A stretch of 64,000 nt of DNA, taken from the NCBI RefSeq assembly GCF_002082015.1, contig NZ_CP015109.1, positions 1,992,501-2,056,500 of the forward strand, given 5' to 3'. A program made the translations under genes and the position numbers. This stretch comes from Sporosarcina ureae. Lineage in GTDB: Bacteria > Bacillota > Bacilli > Bacillales_A > Planococcaceae. Below are positions 1 through 11,485 of the stretch, piece after piece (positions within the stretch are counted from its first letter, which is position 1; every line of letters begins with the position of its first letter). A model generated the notes under the pieces. The model was given only the letters and a program-made list of their open reading frames with translations. It was not told where the DNA came from and did not search any database.

Positions 1-2671
<2,671 letters not shown>

Positions 2672-2744
2672 TTATAAAAAGTAGTTACTTGAACTACACA
2701 ATGTCCTTTATTCAGTTTTGAGTGAACAAGCTTTACTCAAAGAG

Positions 2745-2860
<116 letters not shown>

Positions 2861-2865
2861 ACGCG

Positions 2866-2896
2866 AAGCCATTCCCTATGGGGAGTGGCTTTTTTG
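2866..2896 (+). terminator. Terminator of the rRNA operon
   Basis: Stem AGCCATTCCC / GGGAGTGGCT with a short TATG-type loop, followed directly by a T-run (2889-2895). It sits six bases after the 5S gene. Confidence 0.92.
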
Positions 2897-2948
2897 TGTT
2901 TTGTAATGGAAAAAGTTGAATGGAATATTGATGTATCCATACTTTACT

Positions 2949-3290
2949 CGCTCATAGATCTGGGTTATTCGCTCTATTTATTATATTAAACGCTCTATTG
3001 TGTTGCTTAACCGCTCATTGAGTTACGATCATCGCTCAATCACTTCGCGTATCCGCTCAATGAGCCTGGAAAATCGCTCTATGCCTCTGTATATCCGCTC
3101 AAAGGGTCACAGTAACCGCCCAATAAATCACGGCAAGTGCTCTATCACACGGTTTAACCGCTCAATCCCCTTACATACCCGCTCAATAAGTAACGCACAA
3201 CCGCTCAATCCTCTCGTATATCTGCCCAGTGAGTCACGGCAAATGCTTAATCGTCCTCCACTGTCAACGGCCACCGCTCTATATCGCTCC
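2949..3290 (+). repeat. 21-bp phased repeat array 1 (core CGCTCAAT)
   Basis: Seventeen copies of a CGCTC-type core start at 2949, 2970, 2991, 3012, 3033, 3054, 3075, 3096, 3117, 3138, 3159, 3180, 3202, 3223, 3244, 3275 and 3285. The step is exactly 21 bases, except one of 22 and a last pair at 31 and 10. The core is CGCTC(A/T)AT; the rest of the unit varies but tends to TCACG then AAC. Units are too short and too divergent for CRISPR. The step equals two DNA helical turns and also seven codons, which explains why frames stay open across it. Function unknown; a related array lies at 49182-49312. Confidence 0.9.
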
Positions 3291-3491
3291 ATTTAAACGT
3301 TCAACAAACCCTGTCAACAACTGCTTCAAATCAGGCATCTAGCTCACCAGTATCCATAACTATCGCTGGCATACTTATGTAAGGTAGAACACACTAGACA
3401 ACCGAGACAACAACAAAAGAATCCATGTTGAAAAACCCATGGATTAGATAGCAAAGATTCTTATTCAATTTGATTAAAGCGGGCTAACTAA
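3291..3491. other. Intergenic stretch, no gene seen
   Basis: Between repeat array 1 and the end of a minus-strand small gene. I see no gene, RNA or clear promoter here; AACCCATGGATT near 3430 is only a short palindrome. Confidence 0.5.
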
Positions 3492-3722
3492 TCATACGGA
3501 GTAGTAAATATCTTCATCGCTTTCGTATCGTACAGCAATGGAAAGCCCATTGTTTGATTGGAATTTTAGTGCGGTAGTGTCTAGGTTACCCGTAAGTATA
3601 GAAAACGAATGTCGATCTTGTTGGGTGGGTAGAAGAGAATAGTGGATAATATCATGAATGAGGGAAGACATTTCTTCATACGACGTAAAAATATAATACT
3701 CATTAACCATATAAGCTGGCAT
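3492..3722 (-). CDS. Small hypothetical protein (76 aa)
   Basis: Unrecognised, 76 residues, soluble and mildly acidic (ending SDEDIYYSV). The start is placed at the second in-frame ATG because AAAAGGAG lies seven bases before it, whereas the first ATG (3731) directly abuts that ribosome site. No membrane segment, signal peptide or cysteine motif is visible. It stands alone, with more than 200 bases to the next gene on its own strand. Codon use looks ordinary. It may be real because of its good ribosome site, but no function can be given. Confidence 0.55.
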   Translation of the reverse strand: MPAYMVNEYYIFTSYEEMSSLIHDIIHYSLLPTQQDRHSFSILTGNLDTTALKFQSNNGLSIAVRYESDEDIYYSV

Positions 3723-3952
3723 ATTGTTCATCTCCTTTTAACCTAACTTAAAGACTTAATTGACGGGAGAGTGAAAAGTGAATTTTATATTCGGCAACTA
3801 ATGGAGTGCCAGCTTCGTTTAAAAGCTAGTATTATACTTTGTTTTACAATAAGTATATGTGTAAATAGAAAATCATTCTACCATTATTATATAGCAGAAT
3901 GAAATAAAATACTATTGAGTATTGTCAATTTTTCGAAAAATGAGTAATATGA
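3723..3952. other. AT-rich intergenic stretch
   Basis: About 230 AT-rich bases between two minus-strand genes. It must carry any promoter of the small gene below it, but I find no convincing -35/-10 pair. Confidence 0.4.
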
Positions 3953-4336
3953 TTATTTTCTTAAACTGAACATTGTTTGCATAAAGGCTAACAATGCATT
4001 TTTATCTTCCACGGATAATCTTACTCCATTAAAAGATACTTGTTCTTGCAATAGGATCTCAAGGCTATGTTCTCTAGTCGGTTTATTGCTTGTTGGAGAA
4101 GAAATAGCTCGATCTACTGTTTCATTAGGCAAGTAACCTGCTAATATTAGTAATTCATTTTTATCTGCTTCTAATGCTGCTGCTAGTGCGCAAATTGTTT
4201 CTCGGGAAGGGTTGTATCTACCTTTTTCTAATGAGGCAATGAAAGAGTAACTCAGGCCAGCGAGGTCTGCTAAGTAACGTAATGTCATCTGTCTTTGTTC
4301 GCGTAATTTTTTTAGGCGATTTCCAAATTCATTCAA
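3953..4336 (-). CDS. XRE-family helix-turn-helix regulator (127 aa)
   Basis: DNA-binding regulator of the Cro/C1 (XRE, HTH_3) type. The N-terminal 65 residues form the usual five-helix domain (MTLRYLADLAGLSYSFIASL is the helix-turn-helix, followed by EKGRYNPSRETICALAAALE). The C-terminal half is a short helical tail of unknown role. I choose the TTG at 4336 (protein begins NEFGNRLKKLREQ) because AAGGTGG lies about seven bases upstream; a GTG at 4348 overlaps that site. A 6-bp inverted repeat TACTAT/ATAGTA (4386-4391, 4402-4407) lies just upstream and could be its operator. It is divergent to the exopolysaccharide operon and may control it, but that is inference. Confidence 0.85.
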   Translation of the reverse strand: MNEFGNRLKKLREQRQMTLRYLADLAGLSYSFIASLEKGRYNPSRETICALAAALEADKNELLILAGYLPNETVDRAISSPTSNKPTREHSLEILLQEQVSFNGVRLSVEDKNALLAFMQTMFSLRK

Positions 4337-5042
4337 ATATATTACCACCTTATCTATTTACAGACTATTGTTAAAAAGTGTGTACTACTATCATAACCTG
4401 TATAGTAACAAATAAAAAGAAATACTGTATTAATGTTTATAGGTAAAAAGACTATACTTTTTAAATATACAGAAGTCAGTGAAATACACAATAGAAGTTT
4501 TGCCATTGAATTACAGACAAATTGGTTAGAACATACTCAAATTGTTTATCATACTCTTTCTATATCTCCATTCTACTTTATTAGTCAGGGAACTGCTATA
4601 CTCCAAATCCCTCAACCTTAACATGTCTATATGCTACCTAGAATAGCTGATCAAAGAATTCCAGCATGAGTATCAATTTTAAATAAACCGAGTAGTCTTT
4701 CAATAAATGTGTTGACAAAAAGAACTAAACGCCATATTATGTGTTGTAAGACTAAACAAAGAGTTTTTTTAATTTAAATGTTTAGGAAAACAACACAACG
4801 CAATATTAATAATTAGAAGGGAGATGAGAAGTATTTTCTCTGTATAAAAAAGAGCAGTATTATATTTAACATTTACTTTTACAGCTATCAAGTACTACTA
4901 GTTTTATTGATTAGTTTGTACTCCTGTTTATTGTTGATGAACTTAAATAAACCGTACAAACGGTCTGAACTCCTTATTAACACTAGTCGTACTGAATGCT
5001 TAGTGTAATATTCGTAGTTTTTACAAATAGGCTTTTAAAAAT
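4337..5042. other. Long AT-rich control region before the exopolysaccharide operon
   Basis: Divergent intergenic region of about 700 bases. It contains the upstream region of the XRE gene, one strong sigma-A promoter match (4712-4740), and then about 300 bases of presumed untranslated leader. No riboswitch, terminator hairpin or convincing protein is seen in the leader. A 62-codon frame at 4433-4621 has no ribosome site and no protein-like features. Confidence 0.5.
4712..4740 (+). promoter_or_regulatory. Sigma-A promoter of the exopolysaccharide operon
   Basis: TTGACA (4712-4717), a 17-base spacer and TATTAT (4735-4740). A start near 4747 would give a leader of more than 300 bases before the first gene. 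Confidence 0.65.
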
Positions 5043-5072
5043 GTGGCGACACAGAAAGTGCAGGTGTTGGGA

Positions 5073-6545
5073 ATGCGTTATGAATATGGGATCTCTCATG
5101 GTTTTAGCCAATTAAAATTTATTTCTTTTTTGCTACTTCTAAGCTCTTTTTTATTGATGGGAGGGTGTTCACCATTATTTGGAGGTGGAAAAAGTGGTAG
5201 TTCAGGTGCTGTTGCACTAGCTAGTCAAAAGGTAGACCCCTATATAGGTGAAAAAAGTGAAGTACTTTCCTATGTATGGACAACTAGAAAAGAGTTATCA
5301 CTTACGTTTAACGGAATGGCCGACCAAAAGACGATGGTGGCGCTCTTGGATGCTCTAGAGAAAAACAATATTCCAGCTACGTTCTTTCTACCAGGTATTC
5401 GAGTAGCGGAAGAACCTGAAATTGCCAAAATGATTTTAGAACGCGGCCACGAAATAGAAAACAACACATTAAACCAAATGAATCTTCAAAATACAAGTTA
5501 CGAGCAGCTGTACAAAGAAGTAAAACTCAGTAATGAAGTAATCCGAAATGAAACGGGAGTAACACCCCGTTATGTCAGAACGAGATCAGGCGAATACAAT
5601 GAAGATCTTCAAGCCATAACTGCACAGCTTGGTATGGATGCGGTTGTTCACTACACAATCAACCCACGTGAAGGGGATATGCAGGGAGCAAAGTCAATTG
5701 GTGAATATATTGAAAGATATATAACACGAGGCGCAATTATTTCCATGCATACAGATATTAACCCTGAGGTAGTAGATGCAATTCCATATATTGCGAAGGC
5801 TGTAGAAAACACTGGTTATCAATTAATCCCACTAAAGGAATTAATTGATAGAGGTACCGAGCGTAAGCCACTTGAACAAATTGCAGGCTATGATCAAATC
5901 AAAGTCAATCCAAACTATAAAGATATAAAGCCAAATATTTTCTACGATGCTCCTACTGAAGAAAAAGTGATTGCGCTGACATTTGACGACTGGGCAAGCG
6001 ATTACACAGTTACAAAGATTCTCGATATTTTGAAGGAGGAGAAAGTACCCTCTACGTTCTTCTTGATTGGTAAAGGTGTTGAGAAAAATCCAAACTTAGC
6101 ACGCGCTATTTATGAACAAGGCCATGAAGTTGCAAGTCATTCTTATGGCCATGAGATAGTAACAGAAATGACACCTGAAGAACTGCAAGAGGATTTGGTT
6201 AAAGCACATAAAATCATTACTGAAGCGATTCAAGCAAAACCCACTATGCTGTTCCGTCCTGCTACTGGTGAAATAGATGAAAATACAGCGAAAATTGCAA
6301 TGGCAACAGGTTATAAAAGCATTGCATTATATGATGTCACCCCTTTTGATTGGGATACAGCAAATGATGCCGATGAAATTCTCAAACGTGTTGTCAACAA
6401 ACGTGGAGATGGAAGTGTCATTGTACTTCACATCTTGGATGGCACGCAGACGATTGAAGCACTCCCAAAAGTTATCCATACATTACGCGATCAAGGCTAT
6501 ACATTTAAACATATGACAGAATTAATGCGAATGAAGAATAACTAA
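5073..6545 (+). CDS. Lipoprotein with two NodB deacetylase domains, the first degenerate
   Basis: Predicted extracellular polysaccharide N-deacetylase (carbohydrate esterase 4, NodB fold) anchored as a lipoprotein: a hydrophobic segment ends in the lipobox LMGGC near residue 31. Two NodB domains follow. In the first (about 75-265) the metal/catalytic motif TFDD is replaced by TFNG (N80) and the H-x3-H motif reads HEIENNT, so it should be inactive. The second (about 295-485) keeps TFDDW (D305, D306), SHSYGH (H356, H360), RPATG and a late LH motif. The ATG at 5073 has AGGTG six bases upstream; an in-frame GTG at 5043 lacks one. It is first in a tight operon and probably trims acetyl groups from the polymer made by the downstream synthase. 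Confidence 0.85.
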   Translation: MRYEYGISHGFSQLKFISFLLLLSSFLLMGGCSPLFGGGKSGSSGAVALASQKVDPYIGEKSEVLSYVWTTRKELSLTFNGMADQKTMVALLDALEKNNIPATFFLPGIRVAEEPEIAKMILERGHEIENNTLNQMNLQNTSYEQLYKEVKLSNEVIRNETGVTPRYVRTRSGEYNEDLQAITAQLGMDAVVHYTINPREGDMQGAKSIGEYIERYITRGAIISMHTDINPEVVDAIPYIAKAVENTGYQLIPLKELIDRGTERKPLEQIAGYDQIKVNPNYKDIKPNIFYDAPTEEKVIALTFDDWASDYTVTKILDILKEEKVPSTFFLIGKGVEKNPNLARAIYEQGHEVASHSYGHEIVTEMTPEELQEDLVKAHKIITEAIQAKPTMLFRPATGEIDENTAKIAMATGYKSIALYDVTPFDWDTANDADEILKRVVNKRGDGSVIVLHILDGTQTIEALPKVIHTLRDQGYTFKHMTELMRMKNN

Positions 6546-6562
6546 AAATGGAGATGGTATGG

Positions 6563-7882
6563 ATGGTGAATTCATTATACGAGCGAATCATGTATAGACA
6601 AGAAAAGATTGCAGTGGTTGGTTTAGGTTACGTCGGACTGCCAGTAGCTATTGCATTTTCTGAAGTGGCTGATGTAATTGGTTTCGATGTAAGTGAAAAA
6701 AAGATTGACCAGTTAGTTGCTGGAATTGACGTGACAGGTGATGTTGGAGATGAACGAATTCGAGATGCTAATATGCTATTCACCTCCAATGAAAAAGATT
6801 TACAAGACGCCAAGTTTTTCGTTGTTGCAGTTCCAACACCCATTCAATCAGGAAACTTGCCCGACTTGAAAGCTCTTCAGTTGGCTAGCCAATTGGTAGG
6901 GCGAAACATGAAGAAAGGGTCAGTCGTAGTCTATGAGTCAACTGTCTATCCTGGCGTGACAGAGGAAGTGTGCATACTTGAACTAGAAGGCGCATCCGGC
7001 CTGAAATTCGGTACGGACTTTACAGTAGGCTATTCACCAGAGCGCATTAATCCGGGTGATCAAGTCCATCGTTTAGAAAATATTATTAAAATTGTCTCTG
7101 GCAGTGATGAGGAAACACTAGATACTGTGGCAAGTGTCTATGAAATGATTATTGACGTTGGAGTATATCGAGCAGAATGCATCAAAGTGGCAGAGGCAGC
7201 GAAAGTTATTGAAAATGCCCAACGGGATATTAACATTGCTTTTATGAATGAACTCTCCATGTTGTTCAATCAAATGAAAATTGATACGCAGGCGGTATTG
7301 CGTGCAGCAAAAACGAAGTGGAACTTCCTACCGTTTTCTCCGGGGTTAGTAGGCGGTCACTGCATAGGAATCGATCCTTACTATTTAACATATAAAGCAG
7401 AGGACTGCGGATACCGATCTAAAATTCTCCTTGCAGGGCGCCATATCAATGATTCCATGGCAGCCTATATTTCCCAGCAAATTCTTAAGATTCTCGCGCA
7501 GCAGAAAGTGAATATGAATACTATCAAAATAGGTGTACTCGGCCTTACATTTAAAGAAGATTGTCCTGACTTCCGTAACACAAAAGTACTCGATATTATC
7601 AAAGAATTAAAAGAGTATGGAATCGAACCAATTGTCGCAGACCCGTTAGCAGACCCCCAAGCGGTCAAAGAAGAATGTGATATCACACTCGCCTCTATTG
7701 ATAATTTCAAAGAACTGCACGCAGTGATTGTTGCAGTACCTCACGAGGCATACAGAGGACTAACGCTAGAAGACTTTCAGAACATGTTTGAGACGGAAAC
7801 TACTCAATTACTAATTGACGTTAAGGGGATTTACAATAAAAAAGAATTTGAAGACCAGCATATCCGATATTGGAGTTTATAA
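6563..7882 (+). CDS. UDP-N-acetylhexosamine 6-dehydrogenase (TviB/WbpA/WecC-like)
   Basis: Oxidises a UDP-sugar at C6 with two NAD+ to give a UDP-uronic acid. It has the Rossmann motif GLGYVGLP near the start, the central dimerisation helix region, and the active-site motif GGHCIGIDPYYLTYKA with Cys267. The form GGHC-IGIDPYYL is typical of enzymes acting on UDP-GlcNAc or UDP-GalNAc rather than UDP-glucose. The length (439 aa) is normal. Of several close in-frame ATGs (6548, 6554, 6563), 6563 has GGAG nine bases upstream. It lies 17 bases after the deacetylase gene and probably supplies an acidic precursor (HexNAcA) to the synthase. The exact substrate cannot be read from sequence. Confidence 0.88.
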   Translation: MVNSLYERIMYRQEKIAVVGLGYVGLPVAIAFSEVADVIGFDVSEKKIDQLVAGIDVTGDVGDERIRDANMLFTSNEKDLQDAKFFVVAVPTPIQSGNLPDLKALQLASQLVGRNMKKGSVVVYESTVYPGVTEEVCILELEGASGLKFGTDFTVGYSPERINPGDQVHRLENIIKIVSGSDEETLDTVASVYEMIIDVGVYRAECIKVAEAAKVIENAQRDINIAFMNELSMLFNQMKIDTQAVLRAAKTKWNFLPFSPGLVGGHCIGIDPYYLTYKAEDCGYRSKILLAGRHINDSMAAYISQQILKILAQQKVNMNTIKIGVLGLTFKEDCPDFRNTKVLDIIKELKEYGIEPIVADPLADPQAVKEECDITLASIDNFKELHAVIVAVPHEAYRGLTLEDFQNMFETETTQLLIDVKGIYNKKEFEDQHIRYWSL

Positions 7883-7900
7883 GAAAGGTGTGGAATTACG

Positions 7901-9694
7901 GTGAAAGAAAAATCAGAAGCCAAAAAGATAATCAGACACACTAGTGAATCGACACTTCTTCCGAACGTTCCAATATTGCGAAGAGATGAAGAGGGCAACG
8001 AGGTTGAAACAAATCGCTTGTTAAAAGACTCCTACTCATGTGACCTTAACGTAATAGTGAGAATGAAAAGATTTAGTGCCAAGATGAAAACAAAAGCTAT
8101 CGAAATATCCAAGACGGAGCTAATCGTAGACTTCGATTCTTCCATGAATTCACTGAAGTCTGGAGATGTTGTATACTTGCGCTTCAAAATTCCACAAGGG
8201 ACGATGGCGGAAGGGTACGAGTCGACGGTGAGAATCCGAGGAACGGTCAGTTGGCAGGAAGTAAAGATGCCGACTGGTGAAATAACTTGGAAAATGGTCT
8301 TTAAATTTGTCGAGTCATTGGATTCCTACTTCCAACGAACAAAATGGAGATTTATTACGACTTTTACGCTTGCCAGTCTGCTGCTTGTCGCGTTCTTTAT
8401 TGTATTGATGCGTATTGAGAGTTTAGTATACTTCAAATTCAATAAATTTATTTATTTTTATAGTTTAATTGCAGCTACATTTTTGCTAACGCGGTATATA
8501 TTTGGTGCCTTTTATAGGAACGTACCGATCAATTCACATTATCGTCCTGGTGTTTCTATTATCATTCCAGTCTTTAATGAAGAAGAGTGGATTCATAAAA
8601 CGATTTACAGCTGTCTGAATCAAAACTATCCAATTGACAAACTGGAAGTAATTGTCGTGGATGATCAGTCGACAGATCGTACAGTAGAAAATGTTTGGAA
8701 GGCTGTAGAAAAGCTAGAGCAGGAAGATGAAGTTTACAAAATTAACGAACGATTACAAGTATATGTAATGTCGCAAAATGGAGGAAAACGTGAAGCTTTG
8801 GTGGACGGTGTTGCATTAGCTACACATGATCTTGTTGTATTCGTTGATTCAGATAGCTTCCTCGAGCCCAATGCTATTTTGAACTTAGTTCAGCCATTCC
8901 AGGATCCTAAAATGGGTGGAGTGGCAGGAAGAACAGATGTTGAAAATAAATATACAAACAGTATTACTAAATTACAAGTCGTACGTTATTACATTGCTTT
9001 TCGAGTCATGAAAGCAGCCGAATCATATTTTGATTGTGTCACTTGTTTATCGGGTCCATTGTCTTGCTATAGAAAGTCTTTAATTCTCGAGAATCAGGAT
9101 GATTGGCTTAATCAAACTTTCTTAGGGCAACCGGCAACATTTGGCGATGATCGTAGTATGACCAATTTCATTTTACAAACACACCGCACGGCATATCAAG
9201 ATAATGCAATCTGTTCAACAGTGGTGCCGGATAATTTTGGTGTGTTTTTAAAACAGCAAATGCGCTGGAAACGCTCTTGGTTACGCGAATCACTACGAGC
9301 AGGAACATTTATTTGGAGGAAAGAAGTATTCATGGCTCTGTTCTTTTACGTAGGTCTGATTGTCCCAATCGCGGCACCCGTTGTCGTACTGTATAACTTA
9401 GTCTATGTGCCGTTGTTTCACGGTGTAATCCCAACCACCTTCTTGATGGGCTTATTCTTGATGGCCTTCATGATGAGTACCGCCTACTTGTTCTTTAAGA
9501 AAAGCAGTCTTTGGATCTTCGGATTTTTCTTTGTTTTGATGTATGAGGCTGTTCTGTTATGGCAGATGCCTATTGCATGGGTGACATTCTGGAAATCTAC
9601 TTGGGGAACACGCGATACACCACAAGATATCGAAGCGCGTGAGAAGAAGTTGGGGAAGAAGCTGAAAAAAGATCCTCTAACTATCAAATCATAA
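7901..9694 (+). CDS. Membrane polysaccharide synthase: PilZ-like domain plus GT2
   Basis: Processive family-2 glycosyltransferase of the hyaluronan/cellulose/PNAG synthase kind. Residues about 40-150 resemble a PilZ domain, but the c-di-GMP motif D-x-S-x-x-G reads EISKTE, so binding is doubtful. Two membrane segments follow (about 150-200). The GT2 domain (about 210-460) shows VDDQSTDRT, DSD (316-318), GDDRSM and the processivity motif QxxRW (Q452-W456). Three to four membrane helices close the protein (about 470-560). The GTG start has AAGGTG upstream. It polymerises and probably exports the polymer; the dehydrogenase, deacetylase and hydrolase neighbours fit that role. Having the PilZ-like region at the N-terminus is unusual, since BcsA carries it at the C-terminus. 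Confidence 0.87.
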   Translation: MKEKSEAKKIIRHTSESTLLPNVPILRRDEEGNEVETNRLLKDSYSCDLNVIVRMKRFSAKMKTKAIEISKTELIVDFDSSMNSLKSGDVVYLRFKIPQGTMAEGYESTVRIRGTVSWQEVKMPTGEITWKMVFKFVESLDSYFQRTKWRFITTFTLASLLLVAFFIVLMRIESLVYFKFNKFIYFYSLIAATFLLTRYIFGAFYRNVPINSHYRPGVSIIIPVFNEEEWIHKTIYSCLNQNYPIDKLEVIVVDDQSTDRTVENVWKAVEKLEQEDEVYKINERLQVYVMSQNGGKREALVDGVALATHDLVVFVDSDSFLEPNAILNLVQPFQDPKMGGVAGRTDVENKYTNSITKLQVVRYYIAFRVMKAAESYFDCVTCLSGPLSCYRKSLILENQDDWLNQTFLGQPATFGDDRSMTNFILQTHRTAYQDNAICSTVVPDNFGVFLKQQMRWKRSWLRESLRAGTFIWRKEVFMALFFYVGLIVPIAAPVVVLYNLVYVPLFHGVIPTTFLMGLFLMAFMMSTAYLFFKKSSLWIFGFFFVLMYEAVLLWQMPIAWVTFWKSTWGTRDTPQDIEAREKKLGKKLKKDPLTIKS

Positions 9695-9726
9695 CTATAT
9701 GAATTTGTAGACAAGGAGAATGACAA

Positions 9727-11454
9727 ATGAAACAAAAAAGTGATGAAATATTAGATTACGAAAAGAAGAATCGGCGGAAAGTCAGACGATCAATTTTTCA
9801 AATAGGTATTTTATTAGTCATTGGTTTCCTTGTGTTCCAAACGTTTGTCGAAATGAATCGTTATGATGCATCGGATACTAAAGACTGGAAGAACACGAGA
9901 GGTTTTATTGCTCTTTCATATCCAGGTGTTTCAAGGGATGGGTCAGATTCTTTGTTTGCTAAGAAACAAATGCAACGACAGCTAGAGGCGTTGACGAACC
10001 AAGGGTACGAGACAATTTCTCAACAAGATATTCTAAACTTTTACAATAATAAGAAGCCGTTGCCTGAAAAAGCATTATTCCTCGCTTTCGAAGATGGACG
10101 TACGGATACGAGCGTATTTGTCAATCCACTGTTAAAGAAGTATAACTACAAAGCGACATTGCTCTCTTTTGCCAACAAATTAGACGAGAACGATAAGCGT
10201 TTTCTTCAGCCCTCACATCTAAAACAGATGCAAAAAAGCGGTTTCTGGGAATTAGGTAGCAATGGAAACCGTTTAACGTATATCAATATCTTCAATAAAG
10301 AAGGTACCTTCTTGAATATTCGTGATGATGACGAAGTACTGAATAAAGACGAAATCAATTCGTACAACCACTTTTTGATGGACTTCATCCGTGATCAGAA
10401 CTTGATTCCGAGTGAGAATCGAGTGGAGATGGAAAAGCGGATTACAAATGACTATGAAGATATGCGCAATGTGTATCAAAAACAATTGGGTACTGTGCCC
10501 GGTGTCTACATGATTATGCATGCAAATGGTTTATATAATACAGCAAATAAATTGGTTACTGATGTCAATGACAAAGAGATTAGAAAAACATTTGATATGC
10601 ACTTCAATCAAGAAGGGGATGCATATAACACAAAAGATAAAGAATTATATAACCTAACCCGCGTCCAGCCCAAGACTTCCTGGTCAACAAATCATTTACT
10701 CATGAAAATTTCACATGATACAAATCAGAAGATAGATTTTATAAATGGTGACGAAAAACAAGCTAAACAGTGGAAGACGATTGAAAGCGCGGCGGAGTTT
10801 CATGATAATACAATCACTCTGACGTCAAAAGCAAGAATGTATGGAAAACTGGTTCTGAAAGAGAGTACGAACAAGGATATACAGTTCACAGGAAAAGTGG
10901 GCGGTACTGCTGAAGGTCAACAATCTGTTTACTTAAGACGTAGTGATAATGGTGATTCATATGTAAAAGTTGCATTTGAAAACGACCATCTAGTAATAGA
11001 AGAAAAAGTGGCAGGACAGTTGAAAGAAATACTTGAAACAAAACAAATATCCAAAGCTACAATACAGCAAACAACCGATCAAGATAAAACTGACTCAGAA
11101 AAAGAAGAAAAAGCACACCAACAAAAGATATTTAATGAAAAAAACTTAAAAATTGAACTTCAAGATAATAAATTAACCATCTGGCTGAATGACGAAAAGG
11201 TTATCGATAAGCTAATTGTCAACCGAGACATTCAGGTTGGAAAGCTAGCACTAGGTTCTACATGGATACCAGGAGAATTCCATGATCCAATTCATGACGC
11301 ACAGTTTAGTGATGTGACAATTTCTTCTTTGACGAAAAGTGATGTTGAACAGACGACATTATTTACAAATAAAATACAAAAGCCACAGCAACTAATGTAT
11401 ACATTTGTCGGTTCAATTAAGTCGGCAATGAACTGGGTAGTCGACAACTTCTAA
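9727..11454 (+). CDS. Membrane-anchored NodB-like protein with C-terminal beta domain
   Basis: A 575-residue protein with a short basic cytoplasmic start, one membrane anchor (about 24-42) and a large outer part. Residues about 58-340 resemble the NodB/PgaB deacetylase fold (ALSYPGV, AFEDGRTDT, YKATLLSF), but the catalytic Asp is Glu in FEDG and the H-x3-H region reads ELGSNGNRLTY with no histidine. It is therefore probably an inactive, polymer-binding relative. From about 340 on it looks like a beta-sandwich carbohydrate-binding domain, split by a charged linker rich in D/E/K near 455-475. AAGGAG lies eight bases before the ATG. It may guide or hold the nascent polymer, as PgaB/IcaB relatives do. 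Confidence 0.72.
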   Translation: MKQKSDEILDYEKKNRRKVRRSIFQIGILLVIGFLVFQTFVEMNRYDASDTKDWKNTRGFIALSYPGVSRDGSDSLFAKKQMQRQLEALTNQGYETISQQDILNFYNNKKPLPEKALFLAFEDGRTDTSVFVNPLLKKYNYKATLLSFANKLDENDKRFLQPSHLKQMQKSGFWELGSNGNRLTYINIFNKEGTFLNIRDDDEVLNKDEINSYNHFLMDFIRDQNLIPSENRVEMEKRITNDYEDMRNVYQKQLGTVPGVYMIMHANGLYNTANKLVTDVNDKEIRKTFDMHFNQEGDAYNTKDKELYNLTRVQPKTSWSTNHLLMKISHDTNQKIDFINGDEKQAKQWKTIESAAEFHDNTITLTSKARMYGKLVLKESTNKDIQFTGKVGGTAEGQQSVYLRRSDNGDSYVKVAFENDHLVIEEKVAGQLKEILETKQISKATIQQTTDQDKTDSEKEEKAHQQKIFNEKNLKIELQDNKLTIWLNDEKVIDKLIVNRDIQVGKLALGSTWIPGEFHDPIHDAQFSDVTISSLTKSDVEQTTLFTNKIQKPQQLMYTFVGSIKSAMNWVVDNF

Positions 11455-11485
11455 TGACTGGCATGTAAAAAAGGCGGAGATTTCA

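Noticed and set aside
2949-3290. CRISPR array
   Set aside because: The conserved core is only about eight bases and the spacing is 21 bp; no cas genes lie nearby.
3000-3296. 98-codon frame with repeating RSI/RSM residues
   Set aside because: It lies wholly in the 21-bp array; the repeat of seven residues follows from the step, and there is no ribosome site.
3492-4336. Prophage remnant
   Set aside because: A lone XRE gene and a small unknown protein, with no integrase, attachment site or phage structural gene.
4433-4621. 62-codon frame before the polymer operon
   Set aside because: No ribosome site, AT-rich, no protein-like pattern.
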